DNA of 64,000 bases from the NCBI RefSeq assembly GCF_002072215.1, contig NZ_JXMW01000006.1:124001-188000 (forward strand), in the 5' to 3' direction. Made by a program: the position numbers and the translations under genes. Below, piece after piece: positions 39,803 through 47,945 of the stretch (its first letter is position 1; each line of letters starts with the position of its first letter). Below the pieces are notes generated by a model that searched no databases, was not told where the DNA came from, and saw only the letters and a list, made by a program, of their open reading frames with translations. The stretch comes from Methanobrevibacter arboriphilus JCM 13429 = DSM 1125 (GTDB taxonomy: Archaea; Methanobacteriota; Methanobacteria; Methanobacteriales; Methanobacteriaceae).

Positions 39803-40906
39803 TCACCCTTGTATTACTTGTAAATCTCCTTCAATGACAGCATACTCATCATTTTCAAGATTAATTTCTTCATAACCAGTTAATTGTGTGAATTGGATAC
39901 CTTCAACTGATTCACAAAGATATCCAACACATGATGGTTTAAAAACTTCTCCTAATTTTAAATTAACCACATAATTACTAACAGCATTTATTATTTGGGT
40001 TTTTATCACACTAAAACTATAGCCACTTCGTACATGAACAATTATACTCATACCATTATCAATGACACTTCTAGGATTTGCTGGAGAAAAATTAATTGTT
40101 AAATTAACTATATCATTTTCTTTTTGATTAAACAAATTAGCTAAATCAGTATTCGTTACATTGGAGGTTGGTTTGTAAACTATTTCACCATTAGTAGGAG
40201 ATAATTTATGATAATAAGCATTGCTTACAAGGGTTTCAGCTACTTTTTCATACCATTTAACAGTACCCACAGGATAATTAAGATGAGAATCAACAATACG
40301 ATCCCTATATGAATCATCATCTTCTTCATCCACCCCATCAGTTATATCATTTAAATTGGTAACTGTTAAATCATAAGGAAGGTCTGTTAGAATAATATTA
40401 ATGCTACCTGCTTTTACATTCCCTATACTACCTGCTTCTTCACAGATTATCTCTGCATTTGCTGTTGTTTGTCCTACTTCAAATTTAACATCTTCTGCGA
40501 GTAAAAATATTATTGTGTCATCTGTTGATATTTCTGTTCCTTCAAAAATAGTTATAGGAGTATTAAGACTGTTAGCAAGAGTTAATAATACATTGCTTGT
40601 ACTAAAATTTGCTTCTTCTCGATATATTCCTTTTTGGGCACCAAAATCATCAAGTGCATCACCAGTAGCATATTTAAATAATAATTCTTGCTTAATTGTT
40701 TCCATGTAAAATTCAATATCATATTGACAATCAGATTGATTAACAAGCTCAAAAAGATTCATACTACCATTACTAAAATCATTAACTGTCGCAACCCCAG
40801 TATAATAAGATTTACTTACACGGTCGATATTTTCTTCTACTATCTCAGTAAATCGTCTTTCTGTTCCATCAACCCTCGTGAATATCTTTTCCTCAACTTC
40901 TACCAT
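39803..40906 (-). CDS. baseplate J-like protein
   Basis: A 367-residue homologue of phage P2 gpJ / PBSX XkdT, a wedge component of contractile-tail baseplates. Features are YYTGVATVNDFSNGSMNLFE near the N-terminus, ATGDALDDFGAQKGIYREEA (strong J signature), GTEISTDDTIIFLLAEDVKF, CEEAGSIGNVKAGSINIILT, then DEEDDDSYRDRIVDSHLNYP and GTVKWYEKVAETLV. It overlaps the gp25-like gene by seven bases and is followed directly by the I-like gene. Binding site TGGAGGATATATT. A high-confidence marker that the tail is of the contractile type. Confidence 0.88.
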   Translation of the reverse strand: MVEVEEKIFTRVDGTERRFTEIVEENIDRVSKSYYTGVATVNDFSNGSMNLFELVNQSDCQYDIEFYMETIKQELLFKYATGDALDDFGAQKGIYREEANFSTSNVLLTLANSLNTPITIFEGTEISTDDTIIFLLAEDVKFEVGQTTANAEIICEEAGSIGNVKAGSINIILTDLPYDLTVTNLNDITDGVDEEDDDSYRDRIVDSHLNYPVGTVKWYEKVAETLVSNAYYHKLSPTNGEIVYKPTSNVTNTDLANLFNQKENDIVNLTINFSPANPRSVIDNGMSIIVHVRSGYSFSVIKTQIINAVSNYVVNLKLGEVFKPSCVGYLCESVEGIQFTQLTGYEEINLENDEYAVIEGDLQVIQG

Positions 40907-41247
40907 AATATATCCTCCAATTTTAGTTCCTCACCATTAATTAAAATAACGTTTAATTTATATTCACCATTTTCATATGTAGCTAATGCTGATTCAACTC
41001 TTTCATCTTTAAGACATTGAGTTTCAAGTTCTAAGCAGACAAGAGATTGATTAGTTTTATCATCATCCAAACTTACATAGTCTTTTAAATAACTACCATA
41101 ATCTTCATCAATATATGAATATGTACCCTTATATGTCTTTAATCTATTATTAAGACTTTGTTTTACATTATACACACCACTAACGGTACTTACCTGCCCT
41201 TTACTATCTAATCGCCCATGACTTGCCAAATCTGTACCATAATCCAT
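40900..41247 (-). CDS. baseplate wedge protein, gp25/gpW-like
   Basis: A 115-residue protein immediately upstream of baseplate J, the invariant position of gp25/W (XkdS in PBSX). It starts MDYGTDLASHGRLDSKGQVS, has NVKQSLNNRLKTYKGTYSY (the usual 'qaI..rL.T..G' motif) and ends with NVILINGEELKLEDILW. It nucleates sheath assembly on the baseplate in known phages. Binding site GGTGAAATAAT before the ATG. Confidence 0.78.
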   Translation of the reverse strand: MDYGTDLASHGRLDSKGQVSTVSGVYNVKQSLNNRLKTYKGTYSYIDEDYGSYLKDYVSLDDDKTNQSLVCLELETQCLKDERVESALATYENGEYKLNVILINGEELKLEDILW

Positions 41248-41248
41248 A

Positions 41249-42286
41249 TTATTTCACCACTTTTTGTTGAATATATTTTTTACAAAAGCTTGAACTACAA
41301 TCATATACTTTCCCACCGTATTTATTCCAAAGATGACCATAAGAACCATTACTCCAAATACCTGTTCCATTAATAATATTAACTTTTACTCCAGCTCCTT
41401 TGCACATTAAATAAAATGTCCATGCAAACCAAACACAATTTCCTGTGTGATCTTCCCAATTTTTTTTCAAATAACTAGTATTAAGCGTAAATGGGTTACC
41501 GGATCCATTATCCGACCAATTATAATAATATTTATATTCATATTTTCCGTTTCCCCCATCATGTCTTAACCAATTGTATATTGCTTTTACAGTATCCAAA
41601 TTGTTGCTTTTTTTCAATGATTTACCTTTTAACATTATGGTTTTTTCAATTTGACTGTTAGCATCTGATACAGTAACACTACTAGTACCATTACTTTTAT
41701 TTTCAGAATATTCTGTCCCAGGTGAAGGTATTTTATCATAAAGTGTTAATTGCATATCTTCTTGACCTGTATCTATTGCCCCAATAAAAAAGGTTTTAGT
41801 CTTTTCAACTAATGGGGGACGTAATTCAATATAACGTCCCTCACTAACACCCTTTAATGGAGGTATGGTTAGTTTAAAATCTTTTTTAGGTGTATTTTTT
41901 TCCTTATAATCCTTTTTCAATTCAACAAGTGCCTGTTTTTTATCATTAATATTTGTTTCTTGTTTAGTAACTGTTGAACTAGTTTTATTAGATTTTTTAA
42001 GAGTGCTTCTAGATATATTAGATAATTCTTTACCAGTGACGCCACAAAAATCAGCTCTACATTCAGTACACCATATTTGACCATTTTTACCCCATTTGCC
42101 ATGACAATTACCATGTCCTGAAAGTTTACCAGATACTCCACATTCAGTGCAATAATTTTTCCAAGTGTGAGTGGTTAATTTTTTATTCCAAGGTCCACGT
42201 GAAGGACGACAAGTGATTGTTATAGTATTTTTATCTACTATCCAATTAACCCCTGCATCAACTTCACATCCTTTAAATGTTGCCAA
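41249..42286 (-). CDS. tail protein with zinc ribbon and transglutaminase-like cysteine peptidase domain
   Basis: A protein of about 345 residues between the hub and the gp25-like gene, where contractile tails usually encode the spike or tail lysozyme. Numbered from the upstream GTG (42295), residues 49-84 hold six cysteines in CxxC-type pairs (CTECG, GNC, CTECRADFC), a likely zinc ribbon. Residues ~235-345 look like a transglutaminase-fold domain: Cys287 (GNCVWFAWTFYLMCKGAGVK), His321 (SYGHLWN), Asp332 (VYDCS). I infer a tail-borne wall-cleaving enzyme analogous to tail lysozymes but aimed at pseudomurein. I choose TTG 42286, spaced four bases from GGTGAT; GTG 42295 and ATG 42292 overlap that site and the hub gene. 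Confidence 0.72.
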   Translation of the reverse strand: MATFKGCEVDAGVNWIVDKNTITITCRPSRGPWNKKLTTHTWKNYCTECGVSGKLSGHGNCHGKWGKNGQIWCTECRADFCGVTGKELSNISRSTLKKSNKTSSTVTKQETNINDKKQALVELKKDYKEKNTPKKDFKLTIPPLKGVSEGRYIELRPPLVEKTKTFFIGAIDTGQEDMQLTLYDKIPSPGTEYSENKSNGTSSVTVSDANSQIEKTIMLKGKSLKKSNNLDTVKAIYNWLRHDGGNGKYEYKYYYNWSDNGSGNPFTLNTSYLKKNWEDHTGNCVWFAWTFYLMCKGAGVKVNIINGTGIWSNGSYGHLWNKYGGKVYDCSSSFCKKYIQQKVVK

Positions 42287-42291
42287 TATCA

Positions 42292-43341
42292 TCACCTTTT
42301 GTAGATCTTATATGTTTTAAGATTTTTTCGCGTACTCATTGGTTTTAGTAGTCTTGTGAATCCTGTATAATCAAAGTCTTTCCATCCTTTACTGTTTTTG
42401 TATTGTACAGTACGATGTGTTCCACTACTAGCATATTTTGAATAGTATGATATTATTTTACAAGGGATTTTATTAGATTTAAGCCTACTAAAAATATTAT
42501 CACTCATACAAAAACAATCACAACTAGAATAAGAAGTATTCCTAAGATTCTTATTGATATCATCTATTATCTTTTTAATATCAGAATCTTCTTTATCTCC
42601 ATCATCAGAAGGTTTAGGATTATCAGATAATATTTTTGCTAACTCTATATTTCCCCATATTGCTTTTAAATTATTATTATCAAAAGATTTAATAGTATTA
42701 TAATTAGCATCCATTAAAATCCCACCAGTAATAATATCAGAGTAATCCAAAGTATCAGTGAATTTAATTGCACTTTTAAGACTGTAACCTTTCATTTTTT
42801 GAGGATATGGTTTATATATTAGGTTTCCGTTTTCATCAACATCAAAAAAAATAAGAGTGCCTTTTTTATATTCAAGATTGATTAGATTACTTATAATTTC
42901 AAGTAATGTTTTGTCCTGAAAACTCAAACTAGGAAATATTGTTTTTGTTTTGCCTAATTTTAGTTTGAATATTCCATTACCCTTCTTAAGATATTTAATA
43001 AACAATAACTTCACAATATTACTTGTTGTTTGATTATTATATGAAATTGTAGCAGTGCTTAGTAAAAATCGTTTGTAATCTAAACAATCATAGGAGTAAA
43101 AATCTCCTGTTTCATGATTTCTTTTTATTATTTGACCACCAAAAGTTCTATGATGAGGACTAACTAATTTAACATGAGTTCCAGGTGATAGTTTAATGGG
43201 TGATTTGAATGTTAGGCTTCCAGCTTTATTCCAATCTCTTTTAATACTCCAATCTGTTAACATAGGTATTTCATTGAAAGTGTTACTTGTACTGGTTATT
43301 TTATCCAATTCTTGATACTTTGTGTAGAGTTTTGCAGTCAT
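42292..43341 (-). CDS. tail hub protein (XkdQ/gpD-like) with C-terminal Cys-His-Asp domain
   Basis: A 349-residue protein. Residues 1-210 resemble the tail hub of contractile and siphophage tails: FNEIPMLTDWSIKRDWNKAG, LSPGTHVKLV, RTFGGQIIKRNHETGDFYSY, CLDYKRFLLSTATISYN, SNIVKLLFIKYL, then FQDKTLLEIISNLI and FFDVDENGNLIYKP. Residues ~255-349 contain SSCDCFCMSDNIFSRLKSNK, KIISYYSKYASSGTHRTVQY and WKDFDYTG, which I read as a reduced transglutaminase-like Cys-His-Asp arrangement (Cys274-278 cluster, His309, Asp322/324). PBSX XkdQ lacks such a domain. The start overlaps the upstream stop (TTATGA), so translation is coupled. Confidence 0.68.
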   Translation of the reverse strand: MTAKLYTKYQELDKITSTSNTFNEIPMLTDWSIKRDWNKAGSLTFKSPIKLSPGTHVKLVSPHHRTFGGQIIKRNHETGDFYSYDCLDYKRFLLSTATISYNNQTTSNIVKLLFIKYLKKGNGIFKLKLGKTKTIFPSLSFQDKTLLEIISNLINLEYKKGTLIFFDVDENGNLIYKPYPQKMKGYSLKSAIKFTDTLDYSDIITGGILMDANYNTIKSFDNNNLKAIWGNIELAKILSDNPKPSDDGDKEDSDIKKIIDDINKNLRNTSYSSCDCFCMSDNIFSRLKSNKIPCKIISYYSKYASSGTHRTVQYKNSKGWKDFDYTGFTRLLKPMSTRKNLKTYKIYKR

Positions 43342-44093
43342 AATGGACTCACTCCCACACTTTCAAATTTCAATTCAGCTCCCTTAATATGGGTTGTTTC
43401 AATGTTAAATCTTTTTTTAATATAAGTTTTACAGTTTTTATCCCATTTACCAGTTACACTAATTTTAGCTTTTCTTTTCTGCCATTTTTCAAACTCTCTT
43501 TGAGTATAAGTACACCATATCCCATCATGCAAATAATTCAGGTAATACCCATCAGACCTTAATAGTTTCTGTAAATAATAAACACACTTAGATTTATTTT
43601 TACAATTTTTAACTAGAGTACATTTATATAAAGCCTTAATATAAGCAGGTGCATTAGTTTTACTATTTTTTATACTTTTTACAGTTGTTTTTTTATAATT
43701 AAAAGTATTAAAATTCTTAGTACTTAGTTTAAAGTTTTCAGACCCTTCAACAACCCAAGTGTATTTTCTTTCACCACCAACAGTTAGTTCTTCATCAAGA
43801 CTAGTTATTTTACCATTAAACTTTATCTCCCCAATTATTATATTTGCAATATTTTTCTTAGTATAGTCTCTTAATTTATAATATATAGGCCTATAAGTCT
43901 TTATATCATCTTTTGTTAATATATTTTCAAATTTAAAAACATAGCTAAGATCACCTTGAGGAATATGATAAGTTTTACCTGTTGTTAATTGTCCTTTGAT
44001 GAAATTAAGAGTATTTTCTGTTTTAACCCCAGTGTTTTGTATTATTTTAACATTACCCAAAATAGGCACTCCTTTTATACTAACATGCACCAT
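43338..44093 (-). CDS. tail protein in XkdP position with peptidoglycan-binding-1-like domain
   Basis: A 251-residue protein between tape measure and hub. The N-terminal ~130 residues are a beta-rich tail domain (IPQGDLSYVFKFENILTKDD, GEIKFNGKITSLDEELTVGG). Residues ~166-228 resemble a peptidoglycan-binding-1 (three-helix) domain: CVYYLQKLLRSDGYYLN, then HDGIWCTYTQREFEKWQKR and ISVTGKWDKNCKTYIKKRF. In PBSX the equivalent XkdP carries LysM. In a pseudomurein-walled host this domain would need to recognise pseudomurein, which is inference. It overlaps the hub gene by four bases. ATG with GGGAGTTG upstream. Confidence 0.65.
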   Translation of the reverse strand: MVHVSIKGVPILGNVKIIQNTGVKTENTLNFIKGQLTTGKTYHIPQGDLSYVFKFENILTKDDIKTYRPIYYKLRDYTKKNIANIIIGEIKFNGKITSLDEELTVGGERKYTWVVEGSENFKLSTKNFNTFNYKKTTVKSIKNSKTNAPAYIKALYKCTLVKNCKNKSKCVYYLQKLLRSDGYYLNYLHDGIWCTYTQREFEKWQKRKAKISVTGKWDKNCKTYIKKRFNIETTHIKGAELKFESVGVSPL

Positions 44094-44095
44094 TA

Positions 44096-45547
44096 TTAAA
44101 CAACTCCCATAGTTCTTAAACCTTCAAGATTATCTTTTTTATCTAATAAATCAACAAGATAATTAACAACATCCCTTTCAGTAACTAAACCATTTAAATT
44201 AATAATATTAGTACTCTTATTTGAAGGATACAGCATACTATTACTAGACTCTTCAAAAGGACTACCTGCAAGATCATTTTTATAATTTTCTTCATAAGGA
44301 CTACCCGCAGGATTATTTCCACTAATTGAATTAATAGCTATACTCGCTAAGCCTCCACTAATAGAATCCAATGCTGATACAAAAGCATTCCAAGCTGCTT
44401 GTCCTGCATTGCTGAAAACACTTATAACTTTACCTGCAACACCACTAATCGCACTGTAAATTCTGTTTGGCAAAGTTGTGAAAAAGCTAACAACCGTGTT
44501 AACAAAGTTTCTTGCAACATTTAAACCTACACTTAAAATATTAAGTCCCCAAGAGATTATTTGAGATATTATTAAACTCAAATATGACCAAATCATAGCA
44601 GGTAATTGAGCAATCCAGGCAATTGCACCCGTTACAAAAGTTACAATAGCTAAATATGCTCCAGTTAATGCTTCTATAAGAGCATGCCAAGCTCCAATTA
44701 ATGATTCCCATATTATATTTGCTACATACTGTAAACCTTGCCATAATCCATCAATAATCGCTTTCAATTGTTCACAATTATAATAAAGATAAACAAGAGC
44801 AGCTATTAGTGCCACAATTGCGATAACAATTAAAAAAATTGGATTTAAGCTCATAACAACATTAAGAATCGTCTGTGCTGCAGCTTGAGCATAAGTTGCC
44901 AAAGTTAAAACACCTGTTTTTATAGCACTTGCTGCTGCCATCGCTCCAGATTTAACATAATTACCTGCTGCAGTCAATGCTCCTTTACCAGAGGCTAAAA
45001 ATGCACTTCCAAGATTTTTTAGTTTTGATCCAGTGTTTGTTAAAAACGTTCCTATTTTAGAACTAGCATTTCCAAAAGTATTTTTAATAACTTCCCCAAA
45101 ACCACGAATTTTACCCCCAGTAGTTTCAAAAGCAGAACGTATACTAGCTAATGATTTATTTATTGCTCCTCCTTCTCCAAGAAATTTAAATTTTACCCCA
45201 ACAGATTTAAGAACGTCATCAAAGTTTTCTAAAGCATCTCTTATATTTACTAAAGTTTCTGAAAAAGTTAAAAGAGATTCTCCAGCAGTCGAAAAAGTTT
45301 CTATAGATGATTGAACTGCTCCAGATAGTCCTCCTAAAGAAGGAATTAAAACATTGATTTGATATGTTAATTCAGTGCATAAAGATTTAAAGTTTTCTAA
45401 ACTAATTGATGCATTATCTAATGTTGACCCATCAACAAAAATACCAACTGATCCATTTTGCAATTCTTTAAGGCTTGTTTGTAATTTTTCTAAAGAAGAA
45501 TCATCAATATTTGTACTGATATTGATTTGATTGTTTTCACTTGTCAT
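44096..45547 (-). CDS. tail tape measure protein
   Basis: A 483-residue protein with the composition and layout of a short tape measure. It has an N-terminal helical/coiled region (DDSSLEKLQTSLKELQNGSV), repetitive glycine/alanine-rich helices (GKGALTAAGNYVKSGAMAAA), then hydrophobic segments (PIFLIVIAIVALIAALVYLY; AYLAIVTFVTGAIAWIAQLP; IWSYLSLIISQIISWGLNIL). The C-terminus contains two GSP(Y/F)EE repeats. It follows the frameshifting chaperone, the universal order in tailed phages. At about 1.5 angstrom per residue the tail would be roughly 70 nm. Binding site AAGGAGCAATCATAA before the ATG. Confidence 0.8.
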   Translation of the reverse strand: MTSENNQINISTNIDDSSLEKLQTSLKELQNGSVGIFVDGSTLDNASISLENFKSLCTELTYQINVLIPSLGGLSGAVQSSIETFSTAGESLLTFSETLVNIRDALENFDDVLKSVGVKFKFLGEGGAINKSLASIRSAFETTGGKIRGFGEVIKNTFGNASSKIGTFLTNTGSKLKNLGSAFLASGKGALTAAGNYVKSGAMAAASAIKTGVLTLATYAQAAAQTILNVVMSLNPIFLIVIAIVALIAALVYLYYNCEQLKAIIDGLWQGLQYVANIIWESLIGAWHALIEALTGAYLAIVTFVTGAIAWIAQLPAMIWSYLSLIISQIISWGLNILSVGLNVARNFVNTVVSFFTTLPNRIYSAISGVAGKVISVFSNAGQAAWNAFVSALDSISGGLASIAINSISGNNPAGSPYEENYKNDLAGSPFEESSNSMLYPSNKSTNIINLNGLVTERDVVNYLVDLLDKKDNLEGLRTMGVV

Positions 45548-45799
45548 TTATGATTGCTCCTTAATTTTTATAAAAAATAATGAATATTGATAATAATAAA
45601 TAAAAATATGTAAAAATTGAGAAATACTTTAAAAATATGAAAATAAAATATAAGAGTAAAATATAAGAATAAACTATAATAATAAACTATAAAAATAAAA
45701 TATAAAAATAAAAGTAAAATGATATTATTATTGATTAAAAAATATTTTATAATTAATTTACTAAAAATCTATTTTAGTAATATAAATAACATTACGAAT
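45548..45799. repeat. A/T repeat spacer between tail chaperone and tape measure genes
   Basis: AAAATATAAGAGT/AAAATATAAGAAT/AAACTATAATAAT-type ~15-bp units at 45640-45715. No gene. This gap is long for a phage tail operon and suggests relaxed packing. Confidence 0.6.
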
Positions 45800-45981
45800 T
45801 TATTTCTTTGCTCCCATCATTTTACTCTTGTATCTTAGCACCTCATTGCTTATAACATCAAAACTTATTCTAACAATTGGAGGATAATCCCCATATTCTT
45901 TCAAATCTAGAGTAATTACTCCACTGCAAAATAATCTTGTTAAATGTCCAATTTTTCCTTTTTCAAAATTGAGGTGCTGCT
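45800..45981 (-). CDS. frameshift extension of the tail-assembly chaperone (start-less ORF)
   Basis: A minus-strand frame open from about 46014 to the TAA at 45800 has no ATG/GTG and only a late TTG, yet reads as a compact protein: FEKGKIGHLTRLFCSGVITL, then LKEYGDYPPIVRISFDVISN and YKSKMMGAKK. It overlaps the end of the upstream chaperone gene in the -1 frame. At 45984-45988 the chaperone ends CCT TTT TAA in a run of five T's, so a -1 slip of the TTT codon moves the ribosome into this frame and adds 61 residues (about 190 in total). A 7-bp stem (arms 45965-45971 and 45949-45955) lies 12 bases after the slip site. This mirrors the G/GT and E/E' chaperone frameshifts of bacterial phages. Confidence 0.68.
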
Positions 45982-45988
45982 TTAAAAA
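45949..45988 (-). promoter_or_regulatory. candidate -1 ribosomal frameshift site with downstream hairpin
   Basis: T-run slippery site at 45984-45988 overlapping the stop codon, followed by an inverted repeat CAATTTT/AAAATTG with a 9-base loop (45949-45971). The stem is A/T-rich and weak; the main argument is the start-less overlapping frame and the gene position. Confidence 0.5.
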
Positions 45989-46371
45989 GGTAATTGTTGA
46001 TTTTTCATTACATTTTCGTCAAAACCAGATTCTTGAAGTATTTTATAAGCTATAACAATTGCTAAACCACCTGGTAAAAATTTATCTAATTGTTTTTCAG
46101 AGAATAAATCTTTAGTTTTAGGATTATAAAGAGACTTAGACAAAAGATAAGGAATTCTTTCATTTTCTTTTTTATCATACATTTGCATTATTATTTCTTG
46201 ATTTATTAATTTGAAATGTATTTTTATTATCCCATCACCTAATCTAAATTTTTCTGTTTGATAATATTCATTTCCTTGAGTTATTTTAGACTCAGTTTCA
46301 TTTAACAATTGATCAAGAGTTTTTTCTACTATTTTTGGTTTTTTTTCTATGTTATTCATATTTTCAACCAT
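45982..46371 (-). CDS. tail assembly chaperone (XkdN/gpE-like), unshifted product
   Basis: A 129-residue protein between tail tube and tape measure genes, the chaperone position. The sequence fits XkdN-like proteins: a charged helical N-terminus (VEKTLDQLLNETESKI), EKFRLGDGIIKIHFKLINQE, then DKFLPGGLAIVIAYKILQES followed by GFDEN. In bacterial phages this protein and its frameshifted longer form coat the tape measure during tail assembly. Here the zero-frame stop sits in the T-run described separately. ATG behind GGAGGATTATATAA. Confidence 0.72.
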   Translation of the reverse strand: MVENMNNIEKKPKIVEKTLDQLLNETESKITQGNEYYQTEKFRLGDGIIKIHFKLINQEIIMQMYDKKENERIPYLLSKSLYNPKTKDLFSEKQLDKFLPGGLAIVIAYKILQESGFDENVMKNQQLPF

Positions 46372-46411
46372 TTATATAATCCTCCAAAAAAATAAATAAA
46401 AAATGGTATTT

Positions 46412-46822
46412 TTAAGCTTTTTTATAATCAAAGGTAATTTTATTAAATTTACAATCAAAAGACCTAGTCACACCATCTGTAGGAGTCCATTCAGAACCTC
46501 TAAGTATAAATCCATTAGATCCAGTGATAGTTCTTTGATATGGTTCTCCTTTCTGAGTGAATGCTATTCCGCTGAATGTTGCTTTATCTATATTCCTAGA
46601 CTTTATCAGCTTTTCTAACTCAACTAATTCCTCAACATCATCAGGTAATTCCAATCCTTCAATGGTTATAGTTCCCCCAGTATTGTTAGAGGGTAAAATC
46701 ACATCACCATCACTTGTTACTACTGAACTAGAATCATCATTCTCTTCAACACTCACACTAGTAATATGAGATATTTTTAAATTATCTATTTCTGCTTTTG
46801 CTTCATTTAATACATAAACCAT
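46412..46822 (-). CDS. tail tube protein (XkdM-like)
   Basis: A protein of about 136 residues directly downstream of the sheath gene, the conserved place of the inner tube subunit. It is beta-rich: MVYVLNEAKAEIDNLKISHI, GTITIEGLELPDDVEELVEL, then YQRTITGSNGFILRGSEWTP and SFDCKFNKITFDYKKA, which fit the XkdM/FII-type tube fold. I choose the ATG at 46822 (after GAGGAATGATATT) rather than the upstream ATG that overlaps the sheath stop. Confidence 0.72.
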   Translation of the reverse strand: MVYVLNEAKAEIDNLKISHITSVSVEENDDSSSVVTSDGDVILPSNNTGGTITIEGLELPDDVEELVELEKLIKSRNIDKATFSGIAFTQKGEPYQRTITGSNGFILRGSEWTPTDGVTRSFDCKFNKITFDYKKA

Positions 46823-46826
46823 AATA

Positions 46827-47879
46827 TCATTCCTCATTTATTTCAAGAGATATTGAAACATCAAATTTTCCAATTATATCATCTTCATTAACTTTAAGTG
46901 TTAATTGAGCTTTATCTTGTCCAATTTTATTGAGAGTATAGTTTAAATCAGTGATATAACCTAAACCAACATATTTATTTTTTATTGAAATTAAAGTTCC
47001 TATTAGTCCAGGATAAGTTAAAGACCTACTGTTATCCTTCCCAATTGTATCTTCAATCAATCTCCTAACTTCATTAATAATTAAATGATATACTCTTTCA
47101 ATTTTCAAATCATTCATTGATGGAGTATTACTGTTGATTATTTGTACTATACCATTAACTTTATCACGATATCCAACAGCTAAACTACCATTATTAATAA
47201 TTGCATTGTATACTTCTTCTGAATATTTTTCTTTAGTTATCTCACCACTCACTCCATCAAGTATAAAATAAGTTTCACTTACATTTTCATTGTGACCTGC
47301 TGTAACTGCAGTATGGTAAATCACACTTTCAGACAGACTATAATTATAAAGATTTTTACTTATTGGAGTTGTTATCACCTTATAAATACCTCCATCCGCA
47401 AATTCCACAGATATACTCTGAATTTTCTCTAAAGTTGGTTCAATATAAGTGTTTAATCCAAAAGCATTCATTTTTTTAAACTCATTATCTCTAAAAACTT
47501 TATACATTGTTAATTGATTAGGTGTTAACTCATAGGGAATGGCCAAAATATTAAAATGTACATCTTTTAATTCTTCAAAAATATTAGCCAATTTTTCATC
47601 AGTTAAGCTATAATCATATTCATTTTCACCAGTTGTTAAATTACATAAAATAACATCTTTTATATTATTATTTTCAGACAAAATCTGCAGATATCTGTAA
47701 CCTACTGCATCTTCATCAGTTGTTTTTTGTTCAATAATCGCTGTTTGAATATTCTTATATGATTTAAACACAAAAGAACTATCTTTAAATGGAGCTACAA
47801 TACAAACAACATTACTATAATTAATTCTAGGAACTACTCCTGCACTCTCAGTTATATTTATTAATGGTTCACCCAACAT
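46827..47879 (-). CDS. contractile tail sheath protein (XkdK-like)
   Basis: A sheath subunit of about 350 residues. It starts MLGEPLINITESAGVVPRIN, has the domain-IV-like central part (LANIFEELKDVHFNILAIPY, QLTMYKVFRDNEFKKMNAFG), HTAVTAGHNENVSETYFILD and a C-terminal domain with VDNSRSLTYPGLIGTL-type DNSRSLTYPGLIGTL and ISLEINEE. Sheath C-termini mediate contraction by strand exchange. This gene makes the tail of contractile (myovirus/R-type) class. ATG at 47879 is preceded by AGGAGTGATAAAA; the GTG at 47888 overlaps that site. Confidence 0.85.
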   Translation of the reverse strand: MLGEPLINITESAGVVPRINYSNVVCIVAPFKDSSFVFKSYKNIQTAIIEQKTTDEDAVGYRYLQILSENNNIKDVILCNLTTGENEYDYSLTDEKLANIFEELKDVHFNILAIPYELTPNQLTMYKVFRDNEFKKMNAFGLNTYIEPTLEKIQSISVEFADGGIYKVITTPISKNLYNYSLSESVIYHTAVTAGHNENVSETYFILDGVSGEITKEKYSEEVYNAIINNGSLAVGYRDKVNGIVQIINSNTPSMNDLKIERVYHLIINEVRRLIEDTIGKDNSRSLTYPGLIGTLISIKNKYVGLGYITDLNYTLNKIGQDKAQLTLKVNEDDIIGKFDVSISLEINEE

Positions 47880-47945
47880 TTTTATCACTCCTAAATATTT
47901 AAAGCTTTTATTAGCTTTTCATCTTTTAATTTTATATTTAACTAA

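Noticed and set aside
45033-45314. 93-residue plus-strand frame inside the tape measure gene
   Set aside because: Antisense to a helical repetitive coding region; no binding site and no protein-like pattern.
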